Numbered from the stretch's first letter, positions 33,793 to 44,935 are shown. The stretch: 64,000 nt of DNA from Limnephilus marmoratus (GCA_917880885.1 OU862916.1:54286831-54350830), one strand, 5' to 3'. Program-made: numbers and translations. The notes: generated by a model from the sequence alone, not told the origin.

Positions 33793-36700
33793 GGCGGAGT
33801 CTCTCTTACCACGTCCCATCCTATGCGCAGAGGAATCGGGAATGGAAGAGTTGGCTCCGACTAGTCCATCAGTTTCTCTCAGTCCCATCACCTGGAACAG
33901 TGGGCCCACTGCCACAGGGGATGGAGATTGAAAACGATGGTCGTCCTTATGCAAATGTATATATATTTAACAATTTTTACAGCGCACTGTTGGACAGTGG
34001 CGCCTCATTATCGTGTTTGGGAGGTGATAGTTATAAGATTTTTATTAAGTTAGGTATAGAATTAGTTAAGGTTAATTTTAGTGTATCAACAGCGGACGGT
34101 GCGAATCAGCCAGTCCTGGGTACAATGTCGTTGCCGGTGACGTACAAATCAATTACCCATACAATACTTTTCTACGTCATCCCGACATTGTCACCATCGT
34201 TTATCCTAGGTATAGACTTTTGGAAGCAGTTCCATATCGCACCGGAGCTGTTTTCAAAAGCTATTGGTCCTACTTCGGAAAACAAAATTAATGGGTTGCG
34301 GGCAATTCAGCCAGCCTCTTCCTTAAGTCCCTCAGAGAATCAGGCACTCTCTGCTATTATTAAAAAATTTGAATCGATTTCTTTCGAGAAGCGTGGCTTA
34401 GGCCTGACGCATTTAGTCAAACACAAGATTAATACAACAGGGCCTCCGATCAAACAAAGGTATTATCCTTTGTCTCCAGCAAGACAAAAACAATTAGAAT
34501 TAGAAGTGGATGAAATGCTAAAATTAGGAGTAATACGTCCCTCACGTTCTCCATGGTCGAGTCCAGTATTAATCGTTACAAAAAAAGACGGTACCGGTCG
34601 TTTTTGCTTAGACTCTCGCAAAATCAATAATGTCACGATTCGCGACGCGTACCCTTTGCCATATATATCGCGGATTCTAGACAAGCTAGGTGGAGCTAGG
34701 TACGTCTCTTCTATAGACCTTTCAAAGGCTTTTTGGCAAATTGCCTTAGACAAGGACTCTTGTGAGAAAACAGCTTTCGTCGTCCCTGGACGGGGTTTGT
34801 TTGAGTTCACCCGTATGCCTTTCGGACTGAAAAACGCCCCTAGTGAGTTGCAAAGACTGGCAGATGTTCTTTTTGGTCCGGAATTCGACGATAATGCTTT
34901 TTGCTATCTGGATGATTTGATCTTAATATCAGAAGATTTGGAGTCACATCTTAATCTATTAAACCGTGTATACGAACGTTTGCGAGACGCAGGTCTTACC
35001 ATAAACTTAAAAAAATCCGAGTTTTGCAAATCAGAACTTAAATATTTAGGGTATTTAGTAGATTCGCAGGGTCTCCGTACGGATCCAATAAAAATAGAAA
35101 GCATCAAAAATTTCCCAGTCCCAAAAAATGCAAAACAAATCCGGGCATTCATTGGTTTGTGCGGTTACTTTAGAAGGTTCATTAAAGGATTTTCGGGAAT
35201 AGCTGCCCCTCTTACTAAACTCACAGGTTCTAAAAATGGAATTAGCAATTTCAAGTGGTCTCAGGAAGCTGAAACTGCTTTTAAAGATTTAAAACGCGCG
35301 TTGACTACGGCTCCAGTTTTATGCTGCCCGGATTTCACCAGGCCTTTCTCTATCCATTGCGACGCGAGCTCCGCAGGGATTGGAGGAGTTTTGATCCAAG
35401 ACGTAGACGGGCAAGAGCATCCCATCGCTTATTACTCACGTTGCTTAAACGTTCATGAAAGAAATTATGGCATCACTGAACGGGAACTCTTAGCTGTGCT
35501 AGACTCGGTGACTCACTTTAGACCGTATATAGAAGGAGCTCATTTTTCAGTAGTTACTGACCACTCAAGCTTGAAATGGCTGGGGTCCTTGTCCAACCCT
35601 AGTGGCCGTCTTGCACGGTGGAGCTCTCGCCTTTCGCAATTTTCTTTTGACGTTGTCCATCGCAAAGGGACACAACATGTTGTTCCAGACGTGCTATCAC
35701 GAATGGACCTTGCCGTATTATCAGGTGTGGACACTGAACATACAAAGGATACGTGGTATTTGAAAGCCTGGAAAGGATGCCAAGATTTTCCACAACGTTT
35801 CCAGAACTTTCAAATGCGTAATAATGAATTGTTCCGACACACAAAGACTAGTCTAGCTCTGTGCGAGGATACTGCCTGGAAGAGGGTAGTTCCGCAGGAA
35901 GGTAGACAGGCAATTCTTTCAAATTTACACGAGTCTTCGCGAGCTTGTCATCCTGGGGTATTCAAAACCTATAAAAAGGTGCAATTGCGTTACTATTGGC
36001 CTAATATGTATAAGGATGTGAAGCAATTTGTTAATCGTTGTACAGTCTGCAAGGCCCACAAAATAAGTACAGCCCCACCTAACGGCATCTCTTCAAACCC
36101 AAAAAAGGTCACACGACCCTTGCAAATGTTGTCGATAGATTTAGTAGGTCCTTTACCTAGGAGTTACTCAGGTTTTACCGTAATCTTATCATGTGTAGAC
36201 GTTTTTTCTAAATTTACATGGCTATTTCCGCTGCGCAATGGCACCGCGAGAAGCATAATTAAAATCTTAGAAGAAAACATCTTTCTTGTTCACGGCGTAC
36301 CACGAACTATCGTCTGTGATAATGGTCGTCAATTTGTTTCGAAAGAATTTAAGGACTTACTTAGTAGTTATAACATACCACCACCATTTTACAATTCGTC
36401 TTATACGCCTCAAAACAATGTAGTCGAACGTTATAATCAAACCTTGGGTACGGCGTTATCGATCCTTGTTGAATCAGACCACCGAAATTGGTCCAAATTT
36501 CTTCCGCAAGTTCAATCGGCTATGAATAACACGGTAAACTGCGCTACAGGTTATACACCTTATTTCCTGATGCACGGTCGGGAGCAGATACTGGACGGTG
36601 ATCTGCACCGTAATCCAATAGCGGATGAGGAATCCAATTCGCAAGTGGGTGCTCAACCTAAAGCTTATGCACAGAAACTAGAAGAGTTGTCTTCGATTTA

Positions 36701-36989
36701 CGAGCAAGTCTCGAATGCTCTTCTTAAAGCTTATCAAAAAGGAGCTGACCATTACAACCTGCGCAGAAAACACATCACCTATCAGGTTGGTGATGTGGTG
36801 TGGCGGAGAAATTTTGCACAATCTAACGCATTGAATTATTTCGCACAGAAATTGGCACCTCGGTTTGTTCAGAATGTGGTAGTAAAGAAAAAATCCAATC
36901 TAATCTATACGCTTGCAGACTTAAACGGAAAAGTTGCGGGTGATTTTCATGTGAAGGATATAGTAAAATCAAATAATATACCAGTATAG
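33777..36989 (+). CDS. pol: Pol polyprotein (protease, RT, RNase H, integrase)
   Basis: The frame lies at -1 to gag and is open from 33777, so Pol is probably made by -1 frameshifting at the gag end; the first in-frame ATG is at 33921. Residue numbers here count from 33900. Aspartic protease: DSGA with Asp32. Reverse transcriptase: about 200-385, YLDD box at 336-339. RNase H: about 480-610, first catalytic residue Asp488 (CDASSAG). Integrase: zinc motif H677, H684, C714, C717 and catalytic D747, D807, E843 (D-X59-D-X35-E). The C-terminus has a KLAPRFV-type block and no chromodomain. No stop or missing catalytic residue is seen. Together with Gag it supplies reverse transcription and integration for the element. 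Confidence 0.95.
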   Translation, partial: QVGKLGRSLSYHVPSYAQRNREWKSWLRLVHQFLSVPSPGTVGPLPQGMEIENDGRPYANVYIFNNFYSALLDSGASLSCLGGDSYKIFIKLGIELVKVNFSVSTADGANQPVLGTMSLPVTYKSITHTILFYVIPTLSPSFILGIDFWKQFHIAPELFSKAIGPTSENKINGLRAIQPASSLSPSENQALSAIIKKFESISFEKRGLGLTHLVKHKINTTGPPIKQRYYPLSPARQKQLELEVDEMLKLGVIRPSRSPWSSPVLIVTKKDGTGRFCLDSRKINNVTIRDAYPLPYISRILDKLGGARYVSSIDLSKAFWQIALDKDSCEKTAFVVPGRGLFEFTRMPFGLKNAPSELQRLADVLFGPEFDDNAFCYLDDLILISEDLESHLNLLNRVYERLRDAGLTINLKKSEFCKSELKYLGYLVDSQGLRTDPIKIESIKNFPVPKNAKQIRAFIGLCGYFRRFIKGFSGIAAPLTKLTGSKNGISNFKWSQEAETAFKDLKRALTTAPVLCCPDFTRPFSIHCDASSAGIGGVLIQDVDGQEHPIAYYSRCLNVHERNYGITERELLAVLDSVTHFRPYIEGAHFSVVTDHSSLKWLGSLSNPSGRLARWSSRLSQFSFDVVHRKGTQHVVPDVLSRMDLAVLSGVDTEHTKDTWYLKAWKGCQDFPQRFQNFQMRNNELFRHTKTSLALCEDTAWKRVVPQEGRQAILSNLHESSRACHPGVFKTYKKVQLRYYWPNMYKDVKQFVNRCTVCKAHKISTAPPNGISSNPKKVTRPLQMLSIDLVGPLPRSYSGFTVILSCVDVFSKFTWLFPLRNGTARSIIKILEENIFLVHGVPRTIVCDNGRQFVSKEFKDLLSSYNIPPPFYNSSYTPQNNVVERYNQTLGTALSILVESDHRNWSKFLPQVQSAMNNTVNCATGYTPYFLMHGREQILDGDLHRNPIADEESNSQVGAQPKAYAQKLEELSSIYEQVSNALLKAYQKGADHYNLRRKHITYQVGDVVWRRNFAQSNALNYFAQKLAPRFVQNVVVKKKSNLIYTLADLNGKVAGDFHVKDIVKSNNIPV
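33783..33789 (+). promoter_or_regulatory. Candidate -1 ribosomal frameshift site
   Basis: GGAAAAC lies at the codon boundary G-GAA-AAC, immediately before the gag TAG stop. A slip of -1 here enters the pol frame, which has no stop between 33777 and 36989. It is not a perfect X-XXY-YYZ heptamer because the first three bases are GGA; AAA-to-AAC slippage in the second codon is well known. Confidence 0.5.
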
Positions 36990-38482
36990 TCTTATTGTGG
37001 CAATACTTCGGAGGGTCTGGCCATCCCTACCGAATACTGCAAATTATCTTATTTACTAGTTAATATTTAATGCTTGGGAGTTTTAACCCGGCCTGATCAA
37101 CCGAGTTGAAACGACCCGACATTCTGACAGTCAAAGTCCTGTCACAGGAATATTTCTTTTTGTTCGTTCATGTTTTTGGAGGGGGTGCGTTTATGCTAAC
37201 TCATGTAGTATTTATGATTCATTGCAATCAAAATCCACTCTAGTAAGATTAACTCGAGTTGTTTTATAAGTTCTTACTTTCGTTAGGCGTAATTATTTAT
37301 TGTTATTTATTCGAAATTAATTTAGTAACATTTTTTTTTTTTTTGGACTGAGCACGAGCAAGCAAACAGGATGAATGACATAATTTGTTTTATATTACGT
37401 TTGTTAACCTCGAATACAATTGGAACACATGCCCACTTCCAATTGTGTTCAGGGTACATCCCATTGAACTGCGTTCATGGTTATTAAATTTTGTATTTAT
37501 TATTAAGTTTTGTCTCGAAACACACAGGGATGCCAGTCCTACACCTCTATGTGTTTTGAGCATTGTTTTCTTTTTGTTTATCTCTTTCAATATGAAACAT
37601 GACTGTTTTCAAATATAAATAAATTCTGAGAAATATTGTAAGTTCAACACGTAGTAACCACTTATATGCTTGCGAATATACAAAGAGAATAGTTTAGTAA
37701 TATACATATTATTTTGTTAAATTTATTGATTAGTTTTAGTACCTATGATGCTACTTTACTTCATACACTCACCCGTACGACCGATTTAGGTAGAATAGGA
37801 AACTCTTCGTAGTGAACAATTTTATTTTTCCTAAAAGGGACGTAAATTCAGTGAAGTGAGGGTTGCTTGCACCCTAAAGTGTTGCCTAAATGGCTTTCTA
37901 AAACCCTATTATGGGTCAGTGATGCATTAATGCATATGGTTGTGTATAATTTTTGTGCTGGACACACAAAGGTATAGATAAGTTAAGGATGTGTTGTCCA
38001 CTGATTAGTGTTTAAACTTACATAATTAATGATGATTATGCGGTATATGTAACGTTAACGGTAGTCCAAGACATAAGTCAGCCGTTCTTCACCCAGTATC
38101 TTCAATGCTGTGGGTGTTTACGGACCCCGTTCACGGAACATTAGTTCACCATGTTCTTAATATTAAGTTCTTTTAGTTTTAAGTTCTTTTAGTTGTAAGC
38201 TATGTTTAAATAAGAATGGTTGCATCGCAAGCCCGTCCATCGCGCCTTACGCATGATGGAGTGCGATCGGAGTTGCGGCACACCCATTCGCTATTACTAT
38301 TTAATCTATGTTTGATCTACTAATCATTTTTTTTTTTTTTTACTGCTGTCTACTAATGATTGCTAGAATATGTTTGAATAATTTTTTTTAGGCCCTGTGA
38401 CCGACCTTTTTTTTAGATTAGGGGTAGGAACCTTATTAGTTGTTATGTTCGTGGGCGAACATTTTTGTGGCGAGGGGGGTAA
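36990..38482 (+). other. Retrotransposon 3' non-coding region and polypurine tract
   Basis: The 1.5 kb after pol has no env-like frame; a 77-codon frame at 37385-37618 shows no recognised feature. The purine run GAGGGGGG at 38472-38479, three bases before the 3' LTR, is the likely plus-strand primer. Confidence 0.75.
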
Positions 38483-39779
38483 TGTTATGATGTGGATGCA
38501 TCATTACATATAAATTACTTTAATTTATTACTCGGATAGGCAGGTACCTTTATTTGAAGGATGGTAATAGTTTATTCGAGATACTCGGCAGGTTGGCAGA
38601 CTGAGCGGAAACGGGTTTTGTTTTTGAAACGGCACTCTGGACGAGAGAGAACACGGGAGGACGCCGTGTTTTTCTCGGGCACAGTCACCTAGCGATTTAA
38701 GTTTTATAATGTAAAATATACCGGAACAATACGACTCCGCGTTGCAAAGAGATCCGTACCTTATGTGTAAATAACGGGATTAACCTAAAGATCCGAATTG
38801 TTCGGCCCGGAATTAACGAAGTTTTCGGTTCATCAATGGCCGTCGGCGCCTCGTGCGACGAGAATAAGTAATGCCGTTTATCTAGCTGATCTGGCGACTG
38901 GGAAAGTGCAATTGGCGAACATGGACTCCCGCTACACCTCGCAAGCCACGGCGAAGTTTATTTAATTAGTGTTCGGAGTTTTAACTTTAACATCCGCCGC
39001 CTACTGAGGCGTTCATATAAAAACCCGCGTACTTGATTTTGATACGCAGAACAGACCGTTCCGGTTCACCGCAACCCCGGATTCGTCGCCGACTCCGTCT
39101 GTCAACAAATCCCGTAGGCATCCATCTATTTGGGCTTGATGGCCTCGTAGGACGGGCATCATACTGCTGGCCAGGCTGGCGCAATACACCGGATCATTTC
39201 TCATCGTCCTGATGCTCCCAGGGGGGTTTGGCATCGCGACCTCAGCAGGATCACATCAGGACCACCTCTTGGATGCTGGACGAAGCACCAAGCTCCACTA
39301 CGTGCATCATGCCTGCCCGCAGGCACTTAATCCGAATTAGCTAGTTTTCAAGGTCATGGTCGCAATACAGGGGTGAGTTTTCAGTAGTGTATTTTTTTCC
39401 CTTGTAAAATTGGTTTATAATACCGTATTGTTTTAAATGTTCGATATTGTAAATATAGAAAATATTGATTCAAATCTCTTTGTTATTTCATATCGATACA
39501 CTGTAGTTCCTAATGATGAGTAAAGAAGTGATTGTCATAGTGCCCACGCTCCCTGGGAAGAATTAAATGCTCTCCGTCGTTCTAGGAAGAAGGCGTAGTG
39601 AATTCAACTGTGGACATATTCTGTCTTGAACAGGATTTGGCGCTCTATTAATAGAAAAGTACGCAGTGGTATTCATCCCGTCTTCTTCCCTCTCAGCTAG
39701 CCACATCATATGGCTCCTTACGCCATTTTGCACGTAATAATTGCCGTTTCAACGTGAATTATAAGATATTCACATAACA
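38483..39779 (+). repeat. 3' LTR
   Basis: It has the same length as the 5' LTR (1297 bp, constant offset 8283) and no difference was noticed by eye, including the TATAAAAA box at 39016-39023. The AAAG target duplication follows at 39780-39783. Confidence 0.95.
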
Positions 39780-39833
39780 AAAGATACATAACTTTTTTCG
39801 AAATTCCAACGTTTAGGGGTAGGACAGCCTGTA
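39780..39833. mobile_element. TIR MITE, right part of the split copy
   Basis: After AAAG the sequence continues with ACTTTTTTCGAAATTCCAAC, as in the inner arm of the 22.3-kb MITE, then AGGGGTAGGACAGCCTGTA. The reassembled copy would be about 120 bp, an internally deleted version. Confidence 0.65.
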
Positions 39834-39954
39834 TGTGTATATATTTTTTAAATAACTTAATCAGTTCAACCTCAAATTTTAACATTTAATAATTGAAAAC
39901 AATATTAGCAACTCTCAAACCAAAATTTAAAGAGACAAATCAGAAAAAGATGCG

Positions 39955-40060
39955 GTCGCATCAAGGAGTTGAACACGAAACTTGCCGGGGCTCTGCTCAA
40001 CCACTTGGCTAATTCAACCGAGGGTCGAATGGTGCTGGGTTCAATTCCTAGACATGATCT
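39955..40060 (+). repeat. tRNA-like segment, possible SINE head
   Basis: GGTTCAATTCC at 40038-40048 is a perfect polymerase III B box, but no good A box is found upstream. It precedes the foldback at 40104. Confidence 0.3.
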
Positions 40061-40103
40061 TTTTCTGAGTTTCCTGTTTCAAAATTTTCGTTACATTTCG
40101 TTT

Positions 40104-40298
40104 CGATATAAGTTTTATCGAAAGTGTCGGTAACTTGTCATCGCTCCCGAGCACGACTGCATGCCGCTAACGAACGAACAGTTACGTCAAATAAATTAGG
40201 AACCTTAGTCGTTGTGAACTATTGTTTGTTCGTTTGCGGCCTGCAGTCGTGCTTAAGAGCGATGACAAGTTACCGACATTTTCGATAAAACCTATGCC
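40104..40298. repeat. Foldback inverted repeat
   Basis: Arms of about 77 bp (40104-40180 and about 40224-40298) share GTCGGTAACTTGTCATCGCT and GCACGACTGCA in inverse, with roughly 10% differences and a 43-nt spacer. No coding frame is recognised. It may be a MITE or a processed foldback element. Confidence 0.7.
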
Positions 40299-40564
40299 GA
40301 TCGACCATGCTAGGACCCCAGAAGAAAAATACCAATTGGAATTAAGTAGCAGACAAGGATGGCCAAAATGCATATCGTTAAAAGTTGCTGGTTCTAGCCC
40401 AAACAGAAAATCTTCTAAAATGGACATATTTATTGCAATGGTATACTAGCAATGGATATCCGAAGGTAACATATCCTTAGACGTCGAGGAAAAAACCGAT
40501 TTCCCTTAGTGAAAATAAAAATAAAAACTCATGAATTATGAATATTAATACTGTATTGTATGGT

Positions 40565-40660
40565 CCTACCGCTGAGAGCTCCATTTTAACCTTACTCACT
40601 GTTACTTATTCTCGTTTATGAGAAAGAGGGGAAGATTACGACCGACCTTTCAGCGGTAGG
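40565..40660. repeat. Short inverted repeat
   Basis: CCTACCGCTGAGAG (40565-40578) and its inverse with one mismatch (40647-40660) bracket 68 nt. Possibly a tiny MITE or hairpin beside the LINE tail. Confidence 0.45.
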
Positions 40661-40714
40661 TTTTTTTAATGCGTTTTTTTTTTAATTATTTATTAACCAA
40701 GATAAGCACAAATA

Positions 40715-41962
40715 CATTTTTTTTTGTTTTTTTTTACAGTTTGAAGTATAATACATATTTTTTGTTTTTGTTTTTTGGTAAACACCACCTCACTAGGCTG
40801 AGCCTGTTCCGAGGTGGCAGGAATTTAGTCAAATTTTGATTACTTAATCTTGTAAGAAAAGAATAAGATACATTTTTTAATTTATATATGAAAAGATAAA
40901 TAGAATGAAAGAAAAAGAAAATTAAAAAAGTTGAGAAACATAAAAATATTCATACAATTAATAAGAAATATAAAAATTTAAAATGATTACATAAGAATAC
41001 TAATAAATTTATTCTAATAACAAATATTTGAGAGGAAAAGAGAAAGATACAATTTAGTGTTTTGTTATACGGTGTATATTATCTGCCCGCAGTATACAAC
41101 GCCTTTGTTGAATATCCACGTATGAATTTTGTGTCTTAGAATAGCATTTTTAGGCACGTGAATATCTCTAATATCTTTTTCAATTAAATTAAAAAAAATT
41201 GGAGCCAAATTACGGTAATGTCTTTGTCCATAGGTAGTATTTGTCTTTGGAGTCATGTGTTGGTGTCTGTGTCTTGTGTCGTAATTGTGTTGTGCAGTAT
41301 GATGGTTTAGTTTGTCTTTTTGGTAATGTATAATTATAATTTTGATGTCTGTTCAATACAGCAAAGTCCTTAAATAACTGTATTGTCGGGAATCTATAGG
41401 GTTTTTTTGTAATAACTTTAATTAAGGCTTTTTATGCTTTGTCGAGAGGGTCCATATTAGTTTTAGCAGCACCACCCCAACCATTCATACCGTGAGTGAT
41501 AATTGATTGGGCTAGTGCGTAGTATATCGTTTTTAGAGTCTTCATTGGCACTATGTTTCGTATGTTTTTAAAAAAATATATTAATTTTCTAACTTTACCC
41601 GCTGTTTTATTTATTTGTTCTGTCCATCTAAAATAGTTGTCAATATAAATGCCTAAGTACTTGATTACCTTAGTCCGAGTTAGTGGATTGCATTGACAGC
41701 TTTTTTTGGATGTCCAATCATGTATGGTTAAGCTTTCATCAAGTCTTGGTTGTCGTCTGGAATCTATGCTAAATGTCATGTACTTTGTTTTGTCAGTATT
41801 TAGTGTCAGCAGGTTGTTGTCTAACCAATATTTGATCCTGTTGATTCCTTCTGTAGCTTTCTTGTATATACTTGTCCAAGAGTCAGAAGTGAAAATAAGA
41901 ACAGTGTCATCCGCAAAGCAAATAAAATCTCCGCCAATGTCTAGCTGGCACAAGGAATTTAT
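40715..41962 (-). pseudogene. Decayed non-LTR retrotransposon (RT fragment)
   Basis: On the minus strand the frame enters within the reverse-transcriptase palm and reads INSLCQLDIGGDFICFADD, with the FADD catalytic box at 41906-41917. It continues through LLTLNTDKTKYMTF and VIKYLGIYID to an in-frame TAA at about 41432. The same frame continues beyond it, then a frameshift before about 41256 leads to YGQRHYRNLAPIFFN, the usual C-terminal block, ending at 41065. The 3' UTR carries a CCACCTC/GAGGTGG hairpin near 40790 and T runs corresponding to an A-rich tail. The 5' truncation, stop and frameshift make it a pseudogene, unlike the open LINE at 11.3 kb. Confidence 0.85.
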
Positions 41963-43679
41963 TTATTAATTTATTAATTAATTCCCTACTCTTAAAACAA
42001 GTAAAATAAAAAATTAAATCACCCCTCAGAAATTAAAATAATAATAATAATTGACAAAACATTGACCATAATTCATTCCGTCCTTGAAAAGAAGACGTCA
42101 CGTCATTGTTATTATTTTTTCCTCAATAATTCTGTCCTCGTTAAAATCTGTCACGAAGTATTAATGTCATAATGTATTAAAGCGACGCGAACACAAACGC
42201 CCCGACTTCCGTAAACACAACGGTGTAAGTCCTCCGACCTCCGTCCCTCCGCGTCGTGTAAATTCCATTCTCCCCTCAACACGGTCATATTCATTTCCCG
42301 CGCTTTTGCATCGGAAGGCGGCTTTTCATAGGTCCGGTTTATCGTTTGATTTTAAGCTCGGCTTGGTTCGAATGTCAAGCTAAGCGCAGCTTGGAACATA
42401 TTCAATATATATGTCGCAAGCTTAAATCTCACCAGTATTAAACGGATTGTCTGTGATTTTAATAGAGCAACGGGTTTCTTTTTCTTGGAAAAAATCAAAC
42501 TACTGTGGTTGGTTCATTTATGGTGATATATCTGTGCATTCTACTGTAATCGGGAGAACGCGATACTTGAGAATGTTTTTTGAAGACAATTTATTTCATG
42601 AACTTAAAATATTTTTGAGCGTGGAGCATTTTAGCATGGTGGCTATATGCGAGGACACTTTTTATTTTTTTTATTTTACAATAATTTCTCACAGGGGGCT
42701 CTGTGGAAAATAATTCCCCTCACGGCCATCTTTGTCATCTTTGGGGATACTGTGGAGAAGAATTTTAAATAGTATTTGTTTGCCGGATTCGTGCACTATT
42801 AATTAAATTAACCGCTGAAAACAAACTGTCCTGACTTTTAAACTTTTAAAATCTCATATCTGACATTTCACATCTGAATTCATAACATTGTAATTCCTCA
42901 TCGATCTATAATAGTCCATACTTAAAAAATTACGCCATTTATGTAAATTTCGGTGGGAAGCATTCAATGTTATTTACGATGATGTCAGGTTTGGTATGTG
43001 ACTGCTAGCACCTCGACGTCTAAAACGAGAACTATTCTGGGGCTTATCAAAACTTGAGCGGCAGATTTAGCCCGCTTAAATTTGAGCGAGGAATGTCTAC
43101 GTAGCGAGGATACGAACTGGCTGATATACCGGGTCATAATACTACAACAAATTCAACTGTCGCAGTCGGGCTGATGCGACCACAGAACGTAGCGTGGTGT
43201 AGAATGGACTGTTAATTTCTCGGTTTTTTAAAACACGAACTTCAACAATATTTGTTTTATTGAGAAAAAAATTAACGCGTGCATACAGATCTACAAACTT
43301 ATCTGTGTAATTGGATGCGTCGCTTTTCTAATTCTAGAAGGGACATTGGTGTAGATTCTGTTTATGGCTTGTAAACTCCTGAACGGTATCTAAACGATAT
43401 CTGATATTCTGGCTGAGGTAGGATTCTACATATTTTCCGGATAATTTTACGCGATGCCGCTAACACAGGTTATTGATCCCCTGACAGATGAACCCCCGAC
43501 AGTTGGCCCGCCGACATACTTATGTACAATAAGCAGGTGGTTTAGGAAAAATACGATATACCAACTTACACAAAATATTACTAAATGTCCCCTAAGGGGG
43601 ATGTGCGGTAAAGGATGTACCGCCGAATAACAAAAGTATAAAACATATTTTCCTTCAAAAGCGTCATGGATAAAACTAC
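41963..43679. other. Non-coding stretch
   Basis: No gene recognised. A G+C-richer, CpG-containing patch lies at about 42175-42330. An 88-codon frame at 42447-42713 has no recognised domain. Confidence 0.4.
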
Positions 43680-43682
43680 TTA

Positions 43683-43836
43683 GGGAACGTACCCATACTA
43701 CGTGACAGTTTAGGGGGGGGGTCTTCAAAATGTCACGCTCCATACAAATGAGCGGCGGGTTGCTTAGGATTTTGGTCACCGGGGGGGGGGGGTTAAAAAT
43801 TGCAAAAAGTTGGTCACGTAGTATGGGTACGTTCCC
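43683..43836. mobile_element. PIF/Harbinger-type MITE, copy 2
   Basis: TTA flanks both sides (43680-43682 and 43837-43839). The TIRs GGGAACGTACCCATACTACG and its inverse are almost perfect over 24 bp. G runs of 9 and 11 lie inside. It is the better-preserved partner of 16512-16663. Confidence 0.85.
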
Positions 43837-44055
43837 TTATCTGTACTACTGTACACGCCAGCGTATAAGAACAAAAATTCGACATAGTAAATAAATTCGT
43901 TTGACAACCATACCAACTTTTTGAAAATAAACTTCTTTAGCCCCGTTAGTGATTTGAAATTCGGGTGAAACGGAAATGCGTCAATGAAATTTATTATTTG
44001 GCGGGTCCTTGGTTTTAATATAATGCGGCAAATTTGCGCTTCGGTGCAAGAATCG

Positions 44056-44132
44056 GTGCATACCCCAACTGGGGATGCCATAGTCTTACTGGATTCAGAT
44101 GGGAGCAGTTAGGACTCTTGTGCGGTATTCAT
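44056..44132 (+). mobile_element. SINE family A, 3'-end fragment
   Basis: CATACCCCAACTGGGGATGC, GGGAGCAGTTAGGACTC and GTGCGGTATTCAT give the last about 75 bp of the SINE in plus orientation. Confidence 0.65.
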
Positions 44133-44178
44133 ATGTTATAGTCAAAGATATTCAAATACAAAAGAGATATGCTATGGA

Positions 44179-44218
44179 TAGGGCGTAGTCCGCGCAACTG
44201 TCGGCGGACTACGCCCTA
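44179..44218. repeat. Perfect 15-bp hairpin
   Basis: TAGGGCGTAGTCCGC (44179-44193) and its exact inverse (44204-44218) enclose the 10-nt loop GCAACTGTCG. The G+C-rich stem stands out from its surroundings. Function unknown. Confidence 0.7.
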
Positions 44219-44857
44219 ATTAGAGTAGTTTGCATACAAAAATAATTTGTTGATTTCGTTGATTTTTTGAATATGTGCATTAGTATTGGTTAACAATATA
44301 GTTTGAATAAGGAAAGAATTCGTTCATTTAGTTTAACGTTCGTTTGGTTTATTCGTTAATTATTTGTTCTTTTAGTTTATTTGGTAATTGGAAAACAATA
44401 TCGGCGAAACCCGGAAGTGCAGTCCCACATAGTAAAAACTGCAGATAGCACATCTACTTATATTTCAATGTCTTTGGTTATAGCCAATCCTCGAAGCTCC
44501 GGCGCTCCTAGGTTTGACTAGTCAATCCTCAGGTCTGACTTGAGTCTTTGGCCCGAAGACTTTGGTCAAACCTAGGATAAACCGGTCATGCCGCGAAGAG
44601 AAGGATTTTCAGCTTGGGGATGCGCCGGATCCACTAACTGAAAAATATTCATTCAAAACAGTGTTCTTTTGAAAAAAAAATCATTTTCGGCTATAAAAAG
44701 ATCAATAATGTCTTATTTTTCAATCTTAGCGTTCTAGCTCGCTGAGAGGGCACGGATCGTCTCTGCTTTGTCGCTATTTTTATTGAATATTCATTTCGTG
44801 AAAAAATCGACCTTTGACTATGACACATATATAAAAAATATAAGGCAAGGCGCTCGA

Positions 44858-44909
44858 CTAGTCTCAGCGGCCAGAGAGACAGACATCCAGCGAACGGATG
44901 TTCGAATCC
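44858..44909 (+). repeat. tRNA-like segment, possible SINE head
   Basis: TAGTCTCAGCGG (44858-44869) is a near A box and TGTTCGAATCC (44899-44909) a near-perfect B box at suitable spacing. An A-rich sequence follows. The element boundary is not clear. Confidence 0.4.
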
Positions 44910-44935
44910 TATAAAATCCATAAACAATAAACATT

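Larger units (their letters stand above)
30200..39779 (+). mobile_element. Complete Ty3/gypsy-type LTR retrotransposon
   Basis: The element has two 1297-bp LTRs starting TG and ending CA, a 1.1-kb leader, gag, pol and a 1.5-kb 3' non-coding region with a purine tract before the 3' LTR. It is flanked by a 4-bp duplication AAAG (30196-30199 and 39780-39783). Domain order protease, reverse transcriptase, RNase H, integrase is the gypsy order. I saw no difference between the LTRs, and both frames are intact, so insertion is recent and the copy could be active. There is no env frame. No canonical TGG primer-binding site is seen directly after the 5' LTR (next bases TTTGACGCC). Confidence 0.95.

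Noticed and set aside
37385..37618. Envelope gene of the gypsy-type element
   Set aside because: Only 77 codons, no signal peptide, cleavage site or membrane anchor pattern.
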